Assembly (NCBI RefSeq): GCF_025685625.1
Contig: NZ_JAGSYI010000001.1
Span: 2,399,147-2,463,146 of the forward strand
DNA length: 64,000 nucleotides
Source: Acidicapsa acidisoli
Lineage (GTDB): Bacteria > Acidobacteriota > Terriglobia > Terriglobales > Acidobacteriaceae
Reading direction: 5' to 3'
Shown here: piece after piece, positions 54,155-62,809 of the stretch
How positions within the stretch are numbered: the stretch's first letter is position 1
Layout: each line of letters begins with the position of its first letter
Translations under genes and position numbers: made by a program
The notes under the pieces: model-generated
Told to the model about the DNA's origin: nothing
What the model saw: only the letters and a program-made list of their open reading frames with translations
Databases searched by the model: none

Positions 54155-54798
54155 TTCCGCGCTATCAAAAGATTGTCTTCGTGGTGTTGCTGGTGGTTTC
54201 AATCGTCATGGGCACGATCCTCGTGCGTCTGCGGGAACAGGCGCATGATCGCCTCCTGAAAGGCGAAGATCTCGCGCCGACGGTAGCCCCGGCGGTGGCT
54301 CCGGCCGAGCAGGCCACTCTAGTTGTGGCTAATGATTCCGATGGCACCCTCGTCGAAGAAGCGCAGTCGCTGCCGCTTCCCAGGGACGCCGAGGCGCGGG
54401 CGAGAGCCTTGTTGGATAAACTGCTTGAGATGTATGCTGGCGCGGGTTCCCTGCATCCGGTCCCCGGCGCTCCCAAGGCGGTGTTGCAGGTCTTTCTGTT
54501 ACCTGTCGCTCGCGCCTCGGAGGCGAAACTCCCAAACGGCGGACAATTGGCGGTAGTAGATCTGGCCGGGGCGTTTGCGGATGGACATCCATCCGGTATC
54601 TTGACCGAGTCTCTGACCGTGGAGTCGATCTGTGGCACTCTGCGCGCAAATCTGCCGCAGATTACCGAGGTTCGCTTTCTGGTTGACGGGCAGCCGAGGG
54701 CGACACTGGCGGGCCATGCCGACCTGACGCGGACCTATCTGACGGCGGATTCGCTGGCAAGTGCAGGAACCACCAGCAACCCTGTACCCCAGCCTTGA
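54151..54798 (+). CDS. GerMN-domain membrane-anchored protein
   Basis: 215 residues: an N-terminal anchor (IVFVVLLVVSIVMGTILV), a linker, and a C-terminal GerMN domain (about 75-205; KAVLQVFLLPVA, GGQLAVVDLAGAFADGHPSG, TEVRFLVDGQPRATLAGH). GerM in Bacillus is needed for sporulation and germination; in non-spore-formers the domain goes with peptidoglycan-remodelling genes. GGAGGACGG precedes the ATG at 54151, and the gene overlaps the amidase stop. Direct partner of the amidase by context only. Confidence 0.88.
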   Translation: MIPRYQKIVFVVLLVVSIVMGTILVRLREQAHDRLLKGEDLAPTVAPAVAPAEQATLVVANDSDGTLVEEAQSLPLPRDAEARARALLDKLLEMYAGAGSLHPVPGAPKAVLQVFLLPVARASEAKLPNGGQLAVVDLAGAFADGHPSGILTESLTVESICGTLRANLPQITEVRFLVDGQPRATLAGHADLTRTYLTADSLASAGTTSNPVPQP

Positions 54799-54848
54799 AC
54801 CGGTCTTGAACCTGCTTTAAACCAGCCTTGAATCAGATTTGAACAACC
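54794..54848. repeat. Five 11-bp direct repeats filling the gerM-murI junction
   Basis: Units at exact 11-base spacing: CTTGAACCGGT (54794), CTTGAACCTGC (54805), TTTAAACCAGC (54816), CTTGAATCAGA (54827) and TTTGAACAACC (54838). The array starts inside the gerM stop codon and ends immediately before the murI ATG at 54849, so the whole junction is repeat. The 11-base period is close to one helical turn. Confidence 0.8.
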
Positions 54849-55766
54849 ATGGACGATGGAGAGAAATGCGTGAATAGTCGCGAGGAAAGGACGGAAGGAA
54901 CTGGTTCCGGGCCGGTAATTGGAGTCTTTGATTCTGGATTCGGCGGTCTCACCGTGCTCAAAGCGCTCCTGTGGCGGATGCCCGGCGCGCGATTTGTCTT
55001 CCTGGGAGATACTGCCCGTCTGCCCTACGGCTCCAAGTCCCGCCGGACAATTGCACGGTACGCGGCCGAGAGCGCACGCTTCCTGGTGAACCAGCAGGGC
55101 GCGGAGTTTCTCGTGATTGCCTGCAACACAGCCAGCGCGCTCGCGTTGGATGCTATTCAGGAAGCGGTGCCGATCCCGGTGCTTGGCGTGATCGAGCCTG
55201 GGGCCGCTGCCGCTGCGCTGGCTTCGAAAACAAAAGATGTTTTGGTCATCGCCACCGAGGCTACGGTCGCGAGCCATGCCTATGCGGCGGCCTGCCGGAC
55301 GCGGGGCTTGCGCGCAGTTGAAAAAGCCTGTCCGCTACTTGTCCCACTCGTGGAAGAGGGATGGATCGAACATCCGGTCACTGCCGAGGTGGCCAGAATT
55401 TACCTGAATGAAGTACTGGAGGAGGCTGCGGCTGCGCGGCAATCTCCGGATACGCTCGTGCTCGGCTGCACGCATTATCCGCTCCTGCGCGGCTTGCTTG
55501 AGCGCGAGATTCTCGAACTGTCCACGTCAACCGCAATTCGGGTCATCGATTCGGCCGAGGCGACGGCCGAGGCTGCGTCGCAACTGGTCGCTGAGGTCTC
55601 AAAAGCTGGAGCTGGCTCCAGAACTGAGTTATCCGCATCCGGAAGTCCCGGAAATCCATCCATCCACTGCTTCGCGACCGATTCCGTGGAGAAGTTTGAG
55701 CGCCTGGGCTCGCGGTTTCTTGGCCTGCAGGTAGGAAAAGTCGAACTGGTCGACCTGGGCGGTTAG
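54849..55766 (+). CDS. murI: Glutamate racemase
   Basis: Makes D-glutamate for peptidoglycan. 305 residues with GVFDSGFGGLTVLKAL (about 25-40), catalytic cysteines C92 in VIACNTASALAL and C207 in LGCTHYPLLRG, and PYGSKSRRTI at 59-68. These two cysteines are the acid/base pair of the family. The start is ambiguous: ATG at 54849 directly abuts the repeat array, while GTG at 54870 has GGAGAG at a good distance and loses seven residues. Third gene of the amidase-GerMN-MurI group. Confidence 0.95.
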   Translation: MDDGEKCVNSREERTEGTGSGPVIGVFDSGFGGLTVLKALLWRMPGARFVFLGDTARLPYGSKSRRTIARYAAESARFLVNQQGAEFLVIACNTASALALDAIQEAVPIPVLGVIEPGAAAAALASKTKDVLVIATEATVASHAYAAACRTRGLRAVEKACPLLVPLVEEGWIEHPVTAEVARIYLNEVLEEAAAARQSPDTLVLGCTHYPLLRGLLEREILELSTSTAIRVIDSAEATAEAASQLVAEVSKAGAGSRTELSASGSPGNPSIHCFATDSVEKFERLGSRFLGLQVGKVELVDLGG

Positions 55767-55900
55767 GAATTTCCATTGCGAGAGGTGGGACGATTGCCAG
55801 TCGGCTGAAACCTTGGCGTTAGCCGGACTGGTATTCTGGTTTGCGTTTGCAGGGCCGCGGGGTCATACCGGGCCTGTGTGCAGCGAAGTGAGGAATGGAA

Positions 55901-56677
55901 ATGCCTGAATTGATCAATCTTGATGGAAAGACAGCGGTGATTTTTGGGCTGGCGAACAAGCGTTCGATCGCCTGGGGCATCGCGCAGAAGTTGCATGAAG
56001 GCGGCGCAAAGCTCGCCATCTGCTACCAGAACGAGCGCATGAAATCGGAAGCCGCAGGCCTCATCGAAGCTTTGCCAGGCGCGGACGGCTTTCAGTGCGA
56101 TGTTTCGAGCGACGCCGAGATCGCGACGCTCTTTGAGCAGCTAAAAGAGAAGTACGGAAAGCTCGACGTTGTTGTCCACGCTGTGGCTTTCGCTCCACCG
56201 GAAGACTTGCACGGAGATTTCCTAAACACCAGCCGCGAGGGCTTCCGGATTGCCCACGACGTCAGCGTCTACTCGCTGATCGCTGTTTCGCGCGCCGCAG
56301 CCCCGCTCATGCCGGAAGGCGGTTCGGTCATCACGCTGACCTACTTCGGCGCGGAGAAGGTCGTTCCCCATTACAACGTCATGGGCGTCGCAAAGGCTTC
56401 CCTCGAAGCGACCGTGCGCTACCTGGCCAATAGCCTTGGTCCGCAGAAGATTCGCGTCAATGCCATCTCCGCGGGACCGATCAAGACCCTCGCCGCGCGC
56501 GGAGTCGGCGCCCTCGGAGAGATGTTGAAAGTGCATTCGGACAAGTCGCCTCTGCGTCGCAACGTCGATCAGCTTGAGGTCGGCGGCGCGGCGGCATTCC
56601 TAGCCAGCGATCTTTCCGGCGCGATCACCGGCGAGACGATCTACGTCGACTGCGGCTACAACATTATGGGGTTCTGA
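55901..56677 (+). CDS. fabI: Enoyl-[acyl-carrier-protein] reductase (NADH)
   Basis: Last step of each fatty-acid elongation cycle; target of triclosan-type inhibitors. 258 residues of the short-chain dehydrogenase fold. The FabI variant of the cofactor motif (FGLANKRSIAWGIAQKLHEG) and the active-site Tyr-x6-Lys in YNVMGVAKASLEATVRYLA are clear, and VNAISAGPIKTLAARG follows. The ATG at 55901 has AGGA six bases upstream; an ATG at 55895 is too close to it. It lies 134 bases after murI and ends before a strong terminator. Confidence 0.97.
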   Translation: MPELINLDGKTAVIFGLANKRSIAWGIAQKLHEGGAKLAICYQNERMKSEAAGLIEALPGADGFQCDVSSDAEIATLFEQLKEKYGKLDVVVHAVAFAPPEDLHGDFLNTSREGFRIAHDVSVYSLIAVSRAAAPLMPEGGSVITLTYFGAEKVVPHYNVMGVAKASLEATVRYLANSLGPQKIRVNAISAGPIKTLAARGVGALGEMLKVHSDKSPLRRNVDQLEVGGAAAFLASDLSGAITGETIYVDCGYNIMGF

Positions 56678-56734
56678 AGAATCGCTTCGCCGGAAGCCAG
56701 TCTTTTTCCGTTCTTCAGGATGCCAACGCCTTTT

Positions 56735-56779
56735 GCAAGAATGCCCGCGAGAGATGAACTCCCTCGCGGGCATTCTTGC
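56735..56779. terminator. Perfect 17-bp hairpin terminator between fabI and the GH3 gene
   Basis: GCAAGAATGCCCGCGAG (56735-56751) pairs perfectly with CTCGCGGGCATTCTTGC (56763-56779), loop 11 bases. It lies between convergent genes and may serve both; TTTT flanks the left side only. Confidence 0.87.
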
Positions 56780-56796
56780 GTTTGCGCCCACTCCTG

Positions 56797-59577
56797 TCAG
56801 CGGATGTCGATGCTGGTCGCAAGGTCTAAGCTGCGCGATGAACTGCCGACGAGCACGGCGCGCGGACCGGTTGCGGTGGTCCACTTGCTGGCCTCGGTTG
56901 ACCAGAATTGCAGGCGGCGCAGCGGAACGGTGATGCTGACGCGCTTCGATTCTCCGGGATCGAGGTGGATGCGGTCGAAGGCGACGAGCGCGTGCTCGGG
57001 GAATTCGCCGGGAAATTTGTGCTCTGGACGACCTAGGTAGATCTGCGGCACTTCGTCGCTGGCTACGGGGCCGGTATTTTTGACGTCGAACTCGACCACG
57101 ATGCCGCCTTCGGCTGCGGGCTCTGTCTTGAGGTTGGCATAAGCGAAGGTAGTGTAGCTTAGGCCAAATCCAAATGGAAATTCCGGCGCGATCTTTTCCT
57201 TGTCGAACCAGCGGTAGCCGACGTTGACGCCTTCGCTGAAAGTTGTCTTGCCACCCACGCCCTTGGAGGAGCGTTCGGGATACTTGGGGTTGGTTGCAGG
57301 ATAGTCTTCCAATCTCTTCGCCCAGGTAAAGGGCAAGCGGCCTGCGGGACTGGTCTTGCCGGCCAGAATGTTCGCCGTAGCCCATCCGCCTTCGTCACCC
57401 GGCCACCACATCTGCAATACGCCTTTGACCTTGCTCAGCCATGGCATGGCGATGGGCTGCGAGACATTCAATACGACAACGGTGTTTGGATTGACCGCGG
57501 CGATCTCTTCGATCAGTTTGTCCTGATCGTAGTCCTTCCCATTGCCTGGTAGAACGAAGTCGGTCTTGCCGCGCGACCACACGAAGACAACAGCGGTTTT
57601 GGCCGCCTTGGCAGCCGCAATCGCGGCATCGTGATTGGCCTTGCGCTGTTCAGGTGTAACCCAGGCCAGTCGAACCTGCGCGGGATGGTTCGAGGTGTCG
57701 CCCTCGATTGTCACCTTGACTGCGTGTTGACCGGCGGTGAGTTCCACCGCTGTCCGAAGGTTATCGAGCCCGTCTGTCGTGGGCATCAGACCGTCTTTGC
57801 CGCCGAGAACAGTGTCGCCATGCACGCCGCCGCGCATGCCGTTGGCTCCGGCCACGCGCTTGCCGTCAATCTCAATTGACCCGGCTGCGCCAAGCAGTTG
57901 CAGGTAAATCCAATACGACCCGGTTGTTGGAACGTTGAGCTTCCCGTCCCATGTCATTGCGCTGTTGGCAGGCAATGCCGTACCAGCCTTGGTGGTGAAA
58001 TCGAGGATCGCATCTGTCGACTTAACGCCATCCTTAGTCATCTGTTGCAAGCCAGGCTTGCCGTCTTCGCTGGTCCACTGGCTTGCCGGGATTGGTGTGC
58101 CGGTCATATCGTCTTCCACGGCATAGGTCACCTGGATCTCCGGAGCGACCTTCGCAATCGCCTGCACCGTGCCGATCTGCCGCCACGGCCAGCCAATCGA
58201 GCGCTCGCCTGCCGTGCCGATGGAGACCGTCTGACCAGCGCCAGGGCCAATGAGGGCGACAGTTTCAGACGATTTGAGCGGCAGCACGTGATCCTCGTTC
58301 TTGAGCAAGACCGCAGCGTCTTCGGCCGTCTTCTGAATGACCGCAGCGTTGGCTTCCACGGCATGAACGGGAGGCTCCTTTGGTCCGGCCTGGCCTGGCG
58401 TCGGGTGATCGAGGTAGCCAAATTTGTCGATTTCATACAGAACGCGGCCAGCGGCGCGGGTAATCGTTGCGTCGTCCAGCTTTCCTTCCTTGCGCAGGTT
58501 CCAGAAGTTGGTGTGTGCATCGCGCATCGCGCCGATAGTGCCGAAGTTGAAGGGTTTCGGCTTAGGCTCTTCGGGCAGCGTGCCGCCCAGAAAGCCGGCC
58601 AGCAAGGCGGTATTGAACTTGGGCGGCGGCTCAGACTTTGGTTCCTCGGTCGTGAAAAAGGAGTACATCATGCCAGCCAAAGGGCTGTCTTTGGGACCAG
58701 GACCGGGCATCTCCATATCGAGACCATTGTTGATGTAGTTCGCGGCATGAACAGCTCCCCAGTCCGAGGTGACGAAGCCCTTGAAACCGACTTCATCGTG
58801 CAGAATCTTGACGAGCATGTCCGGGTTGCCGCAGGCCTGCGTTCCGTTGACTTTGTTATACGAGCACATGATCGACGAAACACCCGCCTGGACTGCATCG
58901 ATGAACGGCGCGATATAAATCTCATGCAGAGCCTGCTGGTCGACGAAGACGTTGCTTCCGTCCGTGTCATACGCAACGTAATGCTTGGCCTGGGACATCA
59001 CACCCTGCGACTGGATACCTTGAATGAGGCTCGCGCCGATGACCCCGGTCAGCACCGGGTCTTCGCCCTCCGTGTTGTAGCCGCGCTCGAAGGTGATGTC
59101 TCGGTCAATGTTGATGAATGGCTCCAGCACAACGTCAATGCCCAGAGATTTAGCCTCACGTGCGATGACCTCGCCGTTCTGTTCCGCATCTTTGACACTG
59201 AAGGTTGCGGCGACACCCATCGTGGCGGTCTCGGCCATGGAGGGATTGCGCGTAAGAACACCCGGAGGCCCGTCCGACATGCGAATTGACGGAATGCCGA
59301 GACGCGGAACTCCAGTGAGGTAGCCGGCTTGACCCTGGTTGGTGGCAGATGGCTCCGATGCGCCGCGGATAAGAGCCATCTTCTCGTCGACAGTCATTTG
59401 GCTCAGCAGTTTGTCGACTCGCGGAACGCCAGTGACAACCGGGACGGAATCCTGCGCGAATGCCGACACCGTTGTAAGCGCGAGGGACGGGACGAGCAGA
59501 AGGGAGAACAGAAGGGCACGCGAAGATTTGCGGCCGCTCTCGGACGTGCTGGATTGGGGGTCCTGGGAAGGGATCAA
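56797..59577 (-). CDS. Glycoside hydrolase family 3 beta-glucosidase with PA14 domain
   Basis: Exported beta-glycosidase, 926 residues from a TTG at 59577. That start has GGAG six bases upstream and gives a signal peptide (ALLFSLLLVPSLALTTVSAF). Order: GH3 N-terminal barrel with the nucleophile in FVTSDWGAVHAANY (about residue 270); a GH3 C-terminal domain interrupted by a PA14 insert (about 480-620; AMTWDGKLNVPTTGSYWIYL, GSIEIDGKRV); and a C-terminal fibronectin-like domain (VVEFDVKNTGPVASDEVPQI). The PA14 insert often shapes substrate choice toward oligosaccharides. The reading frame continues open for 138 codons upstream but that part overlaps the divergent GH30 gene and lacks a site. Confidence 0.9.
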   Translation of the reverse strand: MIPSQDPQSSTSESGRKSSRALLFSLLLVPSLALTTVSAFAQDSVPVVTGVPRVDKLLSQMTVDEKMALIRGASEPSATNQGQAGYLTGVPRLGIPSIRMSDGPPGVLTRNPSMAETATMGVAATFSVKDAEQNGEVIAREAKSLGIDVVLEPFINIDRDITFERGYNTEGEDPVLTGVIGASLIQGIQSQGVMSQAKHYVAYDTDGSNVFVDQQALHEIYIAPFIDAVQAGVSSIMCSYNKVNGTQACGNPDMLVKILHDEVGFKGFVTSDWGAVHAANYINNGLDMEMPGPGPKDSPLAGMMYSFFTTEEPKSEPPPKFNTALLAGFLGGTLPEEPKPKPFNFGTIGAMRDAHTNFWNLRKEGKLDDATITRAAGRVLYEIDKFGYLDHPTPGQAGPKEPPVHAVEANAAVIQKTAEDAAVLLKNEDHVLPLKSSETVALIGPGAGQTVSIGTAGERSIGWPWRQIGTVQAIAKVAPEIQVTYAVEDDMTGTPIPASQWTSEDGKPGLQQMTKDGVKSTDAILDFTTKAGTALPANSAMTWDGKLNVPTTGSYWIYLQLLGAAGSIEIDGKRVAGANGMRGGVHGDTVLGGKDGLMPTTDGLDNLRTAVELTAGQHAVKVTIEGDTSNHPAQVRLAWVTPEQRKANHDAAIAAAKAAKTAVVFVWSRGKTDFVLPGNGKDYDQDKLIEEIAAVNPNTVVVLNVSQPIAMPWLSKVKGVLQMWWPGDEGGWATANILAGKTSPAGRLPFTWAKRLEDYPATNPKYPERSSKGVGGKTTFSEGVNVGYRWFDKEKIAPEFPFGFGLSYTTFAYANLKTEPAAEGGIVVEFDVKNTGPVASDEVPQIYLGRPEHKFPGEFPEHALVAFDRIHLDPGESKRVSITVPLRRLQFWSTEASKWTTATGPRAVLVGSSSRSLDLATSIDIR

Positions 59578-59771
59578 TTTTGGCTCCAGAATTTTGGCTG
59601 TGTGCTGGGACGCAAGCAGAATACGCAATCGAATGCGTGCTGCGTTCCTCTGGAGACGTTTACATGGAAATAAATTATGAATTGAACTTTGTTTGACTCT
59701 TGAAGTTTCGCGCCATCTAGCCTCGCTGCTATGATTCGCTGTGCAAAAACGTTTGAGTAAACAGGGGGCGT
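59578..59771. promoter_or_regulatory. Shared divergent promoter region of the GH3 and GH30 genes
   Basis: 194 bases between two divergent glycosidase starts. A small palindrome GTTTGAGTAAAC lies at 59751-59762, ten bases before the GH30 ATG, and a related GTTTGACT at about 59691. Either could be an operator half-site. No reliable -35/-10 pair is seen. Function inferred from position only. Confidence 0.4.
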
Positions 59772-61229
59772 ATGCGGGGGAGTTCGAGGCGTGGGTTCTT
59801 GAAAGCAGCTTCGGGTGCAGCGGCCTTGGCCGTGGCGAGAGCTGTACCGGGGTTGGGGGCAGTTGATTCTTCGGGGCCGGTGCGGGTTTGGGCGACTTAT
59901 CGGGACCGGCGATATGCGGCCGGTGAGGCGCTGATCTGGAAGCCGTTGACAGAGATTGCAGCGGATGCGATCGTGCTCGATCCGGCGTCAACTAAGCAAG
60001 AGATTCTGGGTTTTGGCGGCGCGCTTACGGACGCCACCTGTTACGTGCTGAGCCAGTTATCAGCCGAGGAACGCGGCGCGGTGATGCACGATCTGTTTGC
60101 TCCGCGCGAGATGGACATGAACGTCTGCCGGACCACGATCGGCGCGAGCGACTATTCGCGATCTGTGTATTCCTACGATGAGAGCGATGAGCCAGACCCG
60201 GAGTTGAAGAAGTTTTCCATCGACCATGACAAGGCCTATATCCTGCCCATGCTTCGCGAAGTGAGAAAGACGAATCCCGAGATGTTTCTGTTCTCGTCGC
60301 CGTGGTCTCCTCCGGGCTGGATGAAGTCGGGTGGCTCGATGCTGGGCGGAGCGATGAGGAAACCAAGCTATGCGCCCTACGCAAGATACTTTCTGAAGTT
60401 TCTGGAAGCCTACAAGGCAGATGGAGTTGAGATCAACGCAGTTACAGTCCAGAACGAGGTGGATACCGATCAGGATGGGCGCATGCCGGCTTGTCTCTGG
60501 GGACAGGAATATGAGATTGAGTTTGTAAGAGACCACCTTGGGCCGGCATTGCGCGCGGCAGGATCTAAGACCAGGGTATGGGTGCTGGATCATAACTATA
60601 ACCTCTGGGGCCGCGCGATGGACGAGTTATCGGATGCCAAGGCTTATGAGTACATCGATGGCATTGCATGGCACGGTTATTTTGGCGACGCTGCGGTAAT
60701 GACTCGTTTGCATGAGGCGTTTCCGGCGAAGAGTGCTTACTGGACCGAGGGCGGTCCTGATATTGCTGCTTCGGACTATGCTACGGATTGGGCTAAGTGG
60801 GGCGAGACATTCAATGGTGTCCTGAATAACTGGGCGCGGTCGATAACTTCGTGGAATCTGGCGCTGGATGAGAAAGGGAAACCGAATATCGGGCCATTCT
60901 CCTGTGGCGGAGTGGTTACGGTGGAAAATGGGTCGCACAAGATCACCAAAAGCGGCCAGTATTGGGCTTTCGCGCACTACTCGCGGCATGTGAAGCGCGG
61001 AGCCAGAGCGTTTGCCACAAATGGGACTGAGGCTGCGGCTTCCGGCGGACTGTTGGAAGACCGGGTGGCCGGCGGAGTGACGCACAGCGGCTTTCGCAAT
61101 CCCGATGGCAGCATGGTTGTTGTTCTGGCCAATCGCGGGGCAGAGCGGCGGGTGCAACTGGTGCATGGAGCAAATGCGCTGGAAGTCGATTTGCCCGCGG
61201 ATTCCCTGTTCACTCTGCAGTGGAGTTAG
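59772..61229 (+). CDS. Glycoside hydrolase family 30 glucosidase (glucosylceramidase-like)
   Basis: Exported retaining beta-glycosidase of 485 residues. A Tat signal (SSRRGFLKAASGAAALAVAR) is followed by the GH30 barrel. ILGFGGALTDATCYVLSQL opens it; the acid/base is E229 in AVTVQNEVDTDQDG and the nucleophile E326 in YWTEGGPD. A C-terminal beta-sandwich (GSMVVVLANRGAERRVQLVH) completes it. Substrates may be beta-glucans such as beta-1,6-glucan, or glucosylceramide. Divergent from GH3 and sharing its promoter region, so coordinated use on the same glycan is likely. Its stop overlaps the convergent ankyrin gene by four bases. Confidence 0.92.
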   Translation: MRGSSRRGFLKAASGAAALAVARAVPGLGAVDSSGPVRVWATYRDRRYAAGEALIWKPLTEIAADAIVLDPASTKQEILGFGGALTDATCYVLSQLSAEERGAVMHDLFAPREMDMNVCRTTIGASDYSRSVYSYDESDEPDPELKKFSIDHDKAYILPMLREVRKTNPEMFLFSSPWSPPGWMKSGGSMLGGAMRKPSYAPYARYFLKFLEAYKADGVEINAVTVQNEVDTDQDGRMPACLWGQEYEIEFVRDHLGPALRAAGSKTRVWVLDHNYNLWGRAMDELSDAKAYEYIDGIAWHGYFGDAAVMTRLHEAFPAKSAYWTEGGPDIAASDYATDWAKWGETFNGVLNNWARSITSWNLALDEKGKPNIGPFSCGGVVTVENGSHKITKSGQYWAFAHYSRHVKRGARAFATNGTEAAASGGLLEDRVAGGVTHSGFRNPDGSMVVVLANRGAERRVQLVHGANALEVDLPADSLFTLQWS

Positions 61230-62281
61230 AGTCGCGAGCGAAGAATTTCAATAGTCTGCTGAAGCCGCTTAGAGCCTATGGGGTGAGCAGGGAAGTAAGT
61301 CTCTGCATTTGTGCCGGATTGTAGTAGGAGATCGGTCTCGTCCAAGGGGGTTCGTCCTTCGCGGTTTCGAAGGCTCGGGTCCGCTCCGAAATCGAGCTGG
61401 ATCTGGACAAACTTTGCCGGGTCGACAACCGGCCGGCTGGCGATGACGCGATGCATCGGAGTATTGCCCGCTTCATCGCGCCAGTTTGGGTTCGCTCCGT
61501 GTTCCAGCAGTATGGGTGTGACCGCTGTTGAAGCGACCATGGTTGCTGGTCCCCATGCATACGAGTCGTATGGGTGACAATCGGAGACTGCTCCATACTG
61601 AAATAAAATCTCAGCCGACTTCGGTTGTTGGCCAAAAATGGCCCAGCCGAGAGCGGAGTTGCCGGTCGTCAAATCGTTTGCAGTTGTTGGATCGCGCTGC
61701 AGAATTTGCTGCAGTTTGTCGTGCATTCCATAGGCTGCAGCCGCGCAGACGTCGGGCACAGCCCCGGCCTCCAGCAGAATCGTAGCGTAATCGTCGTGGT
61801 TCAGTTCGAAACAGTCGTGCAGAGGCAGCCGGCCATCGTGGTTGCGCACGTTGAGGTCCGCACCGCGATCAATCAGGAGCCGCAGAACTTCGACCTTGGC
61901 TTCCGCGATTGCCAGGTGAATCAGCCGCATGGCGAGTGCGTCGCTGGGCCTTACGCGTAGAGGTATATCGGTGCTCGCGTTGACCAGTTCCGGATGGATG
62001 TCCAATATCTTTCGCATGGTGCTCAGGTCGACAGAGCGAACCGCGTTGATCAGTTGTTCGCCAACGTCGTGCAGCGCATCGACGTAGGACCTGAGCTTGC
62101 GCCAGCTTGGAAAGCCGTAGCTGCGCGCGACCAGAAGCTGCGCGTCGGAGAGTCGTGCGGTTGAACTCTCCGCCTGCATCGTTTTGAAGCGCTGTTTTGC
62201 TTCGTTTTTAAGATGTTCGAGATTGGCGCGTGCGGGGAGATTGTTTGTTGCAGGTGTGGGACGATTTCGCGAGTCGCTCAT
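61226..62281 (-). CDS. Ankyrin-repeat protein
   Basis: 351 residues. The N-terminus is helical (LEHLKNEAKQRFKTMQAESS, then DAQLLVARSYGFPSWRKLRS), a pattern also seen in other bacterial ankyrin proteins. About six ankyrin repeats follow, for example HLAIAEAKVEVLRLLIDRGA, DLNVRNHDGRLPLHDCFEL, ILLEHGANPNWRDEAGNTPM and DFGADPSLRNREGRTPLDET. There is no signal peptide, so it is probably a cytoplasmic protein-binding module. GGAAGGAAGG precedes the ATG at 62281; an upstream ATG at 62347 adds 22 residues. Confidence 0.9.
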   Translation of the reverse strand: MSDSRNRPTPATNNLPARANLEHLKNEAKQRFKTMQAESSTARLSDAQLLVARSYGFPSWRKLRSYVDALHDVGEQLINAVRSVDLSTMRKILDIHPELVNASTDIPLRVRPSDALAMRLIHLAIAEAKVEVLRLLIDRGADLNVRNHDGRLPLHDCFELNHDDYATILLEAGAVPDVCAAAAYGMHDKLQQILQRDPTTANDLTTGNSALGWAIFGQQPKSAEILFQYGAVSDCHPYDSYAWGPATMVASTAVTPILLEHGANPNWRDEAGNTPMHRVIASRPVVDPAKFVQIQLDFGADPSLRNREGRTPLDETDLLLQSGTNAETYFPAHPIGSKRLQQTIEILRSRL

Positions 62282-62809
62282 GGGGCCTTCCTTCCATATT
62301 TGCCCGGTGTCCGCGGTTTTCGGGCTGGAAGTCAGGTGAGATTGCAAGTACTGCCGGGTGGGCTGCGCCCTTTACGCGGACAGACTGCCTCCCGCAAGGC
62401 CGAAAACAGCATAGACAACATCGAAGTTTGGCGCAAGCGCGAAGCGAGGCTCAGATTTGCAGGGAAATGACTGCAGCTTACAAGGCGAACTTGAGGGGCG
62501 GGTGATTGTTCCACGTAGAACAATTCAAGTCGAATGGGAAGGGTTTTTGTGGAGTTTGTTGTATCTGCTCTGTTTTCTTGAGCTTGGGTTTGCGTGTTAT
62601 TGAGTGCTTTTGTGCCTTGTTGCAGCGGCTGGGGATTCTTGCGCTCGGAGTTGGTGTGCTGCATTGTTGAACCTCACAGTTGCTGCAGAAGACATTTCAG
62701 AGATTGCGGCCGGGGATGGGATAGAGAAAGGCTGGGCGGCCCGCCTGAGTCGAATGAAGCTGGCAAATCATCCAATTCCAGTCTTAGTTAGTTGAGGTTG
62801 GGAATAGGG
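62282..62809. other. Long divergent intergenic region
   Basis: 528 bases between the ankyrin gene and the oxidoreductase. Short open frames on both strands (for example around 62332-62664 and 62604-62795) have no ribosome-binding site or family likeness. The only notable element is the palindrome at 62505-62524. Confidence 0.5.
62505..62524. promoter_or_regulatory. Palindrome ATTGTTC-N6-GAACAAT (possible operator)
   Basis: ATTGTTC (62505-62511) and GAACAAT (62518-62524) form a perfect 7-base inverted repeat around CACGTA, the size of a dimeric helix-turn-helix regulator site. It lies between divergent genes, about 225 bases from the ankyrin start and 285 from the oxidoreductase start. Confidence 0.4.

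Noticed and set aside
57898-59289. 463-codon plus-strand frame inside the GH3 gene
   Set aside because: Arg/His/Leu-rich translation without motifs; the opposite strand encodes a complete GH3 with catalytic residues.
59578-59991. N-terminal 138-codon extension of the GH3 gene
   Set aside because: Pro/Ser/Arg-rich, places the signal peptide internally and overlaps the GH30 coding region; a TTG with GGAG is a better start.
62604-62795. 63-codon frame just before the oxidoreductase
   Set aside because: Cys/Ala-rich start, no ribosome-binding site and no recognisable family; could not be supported.
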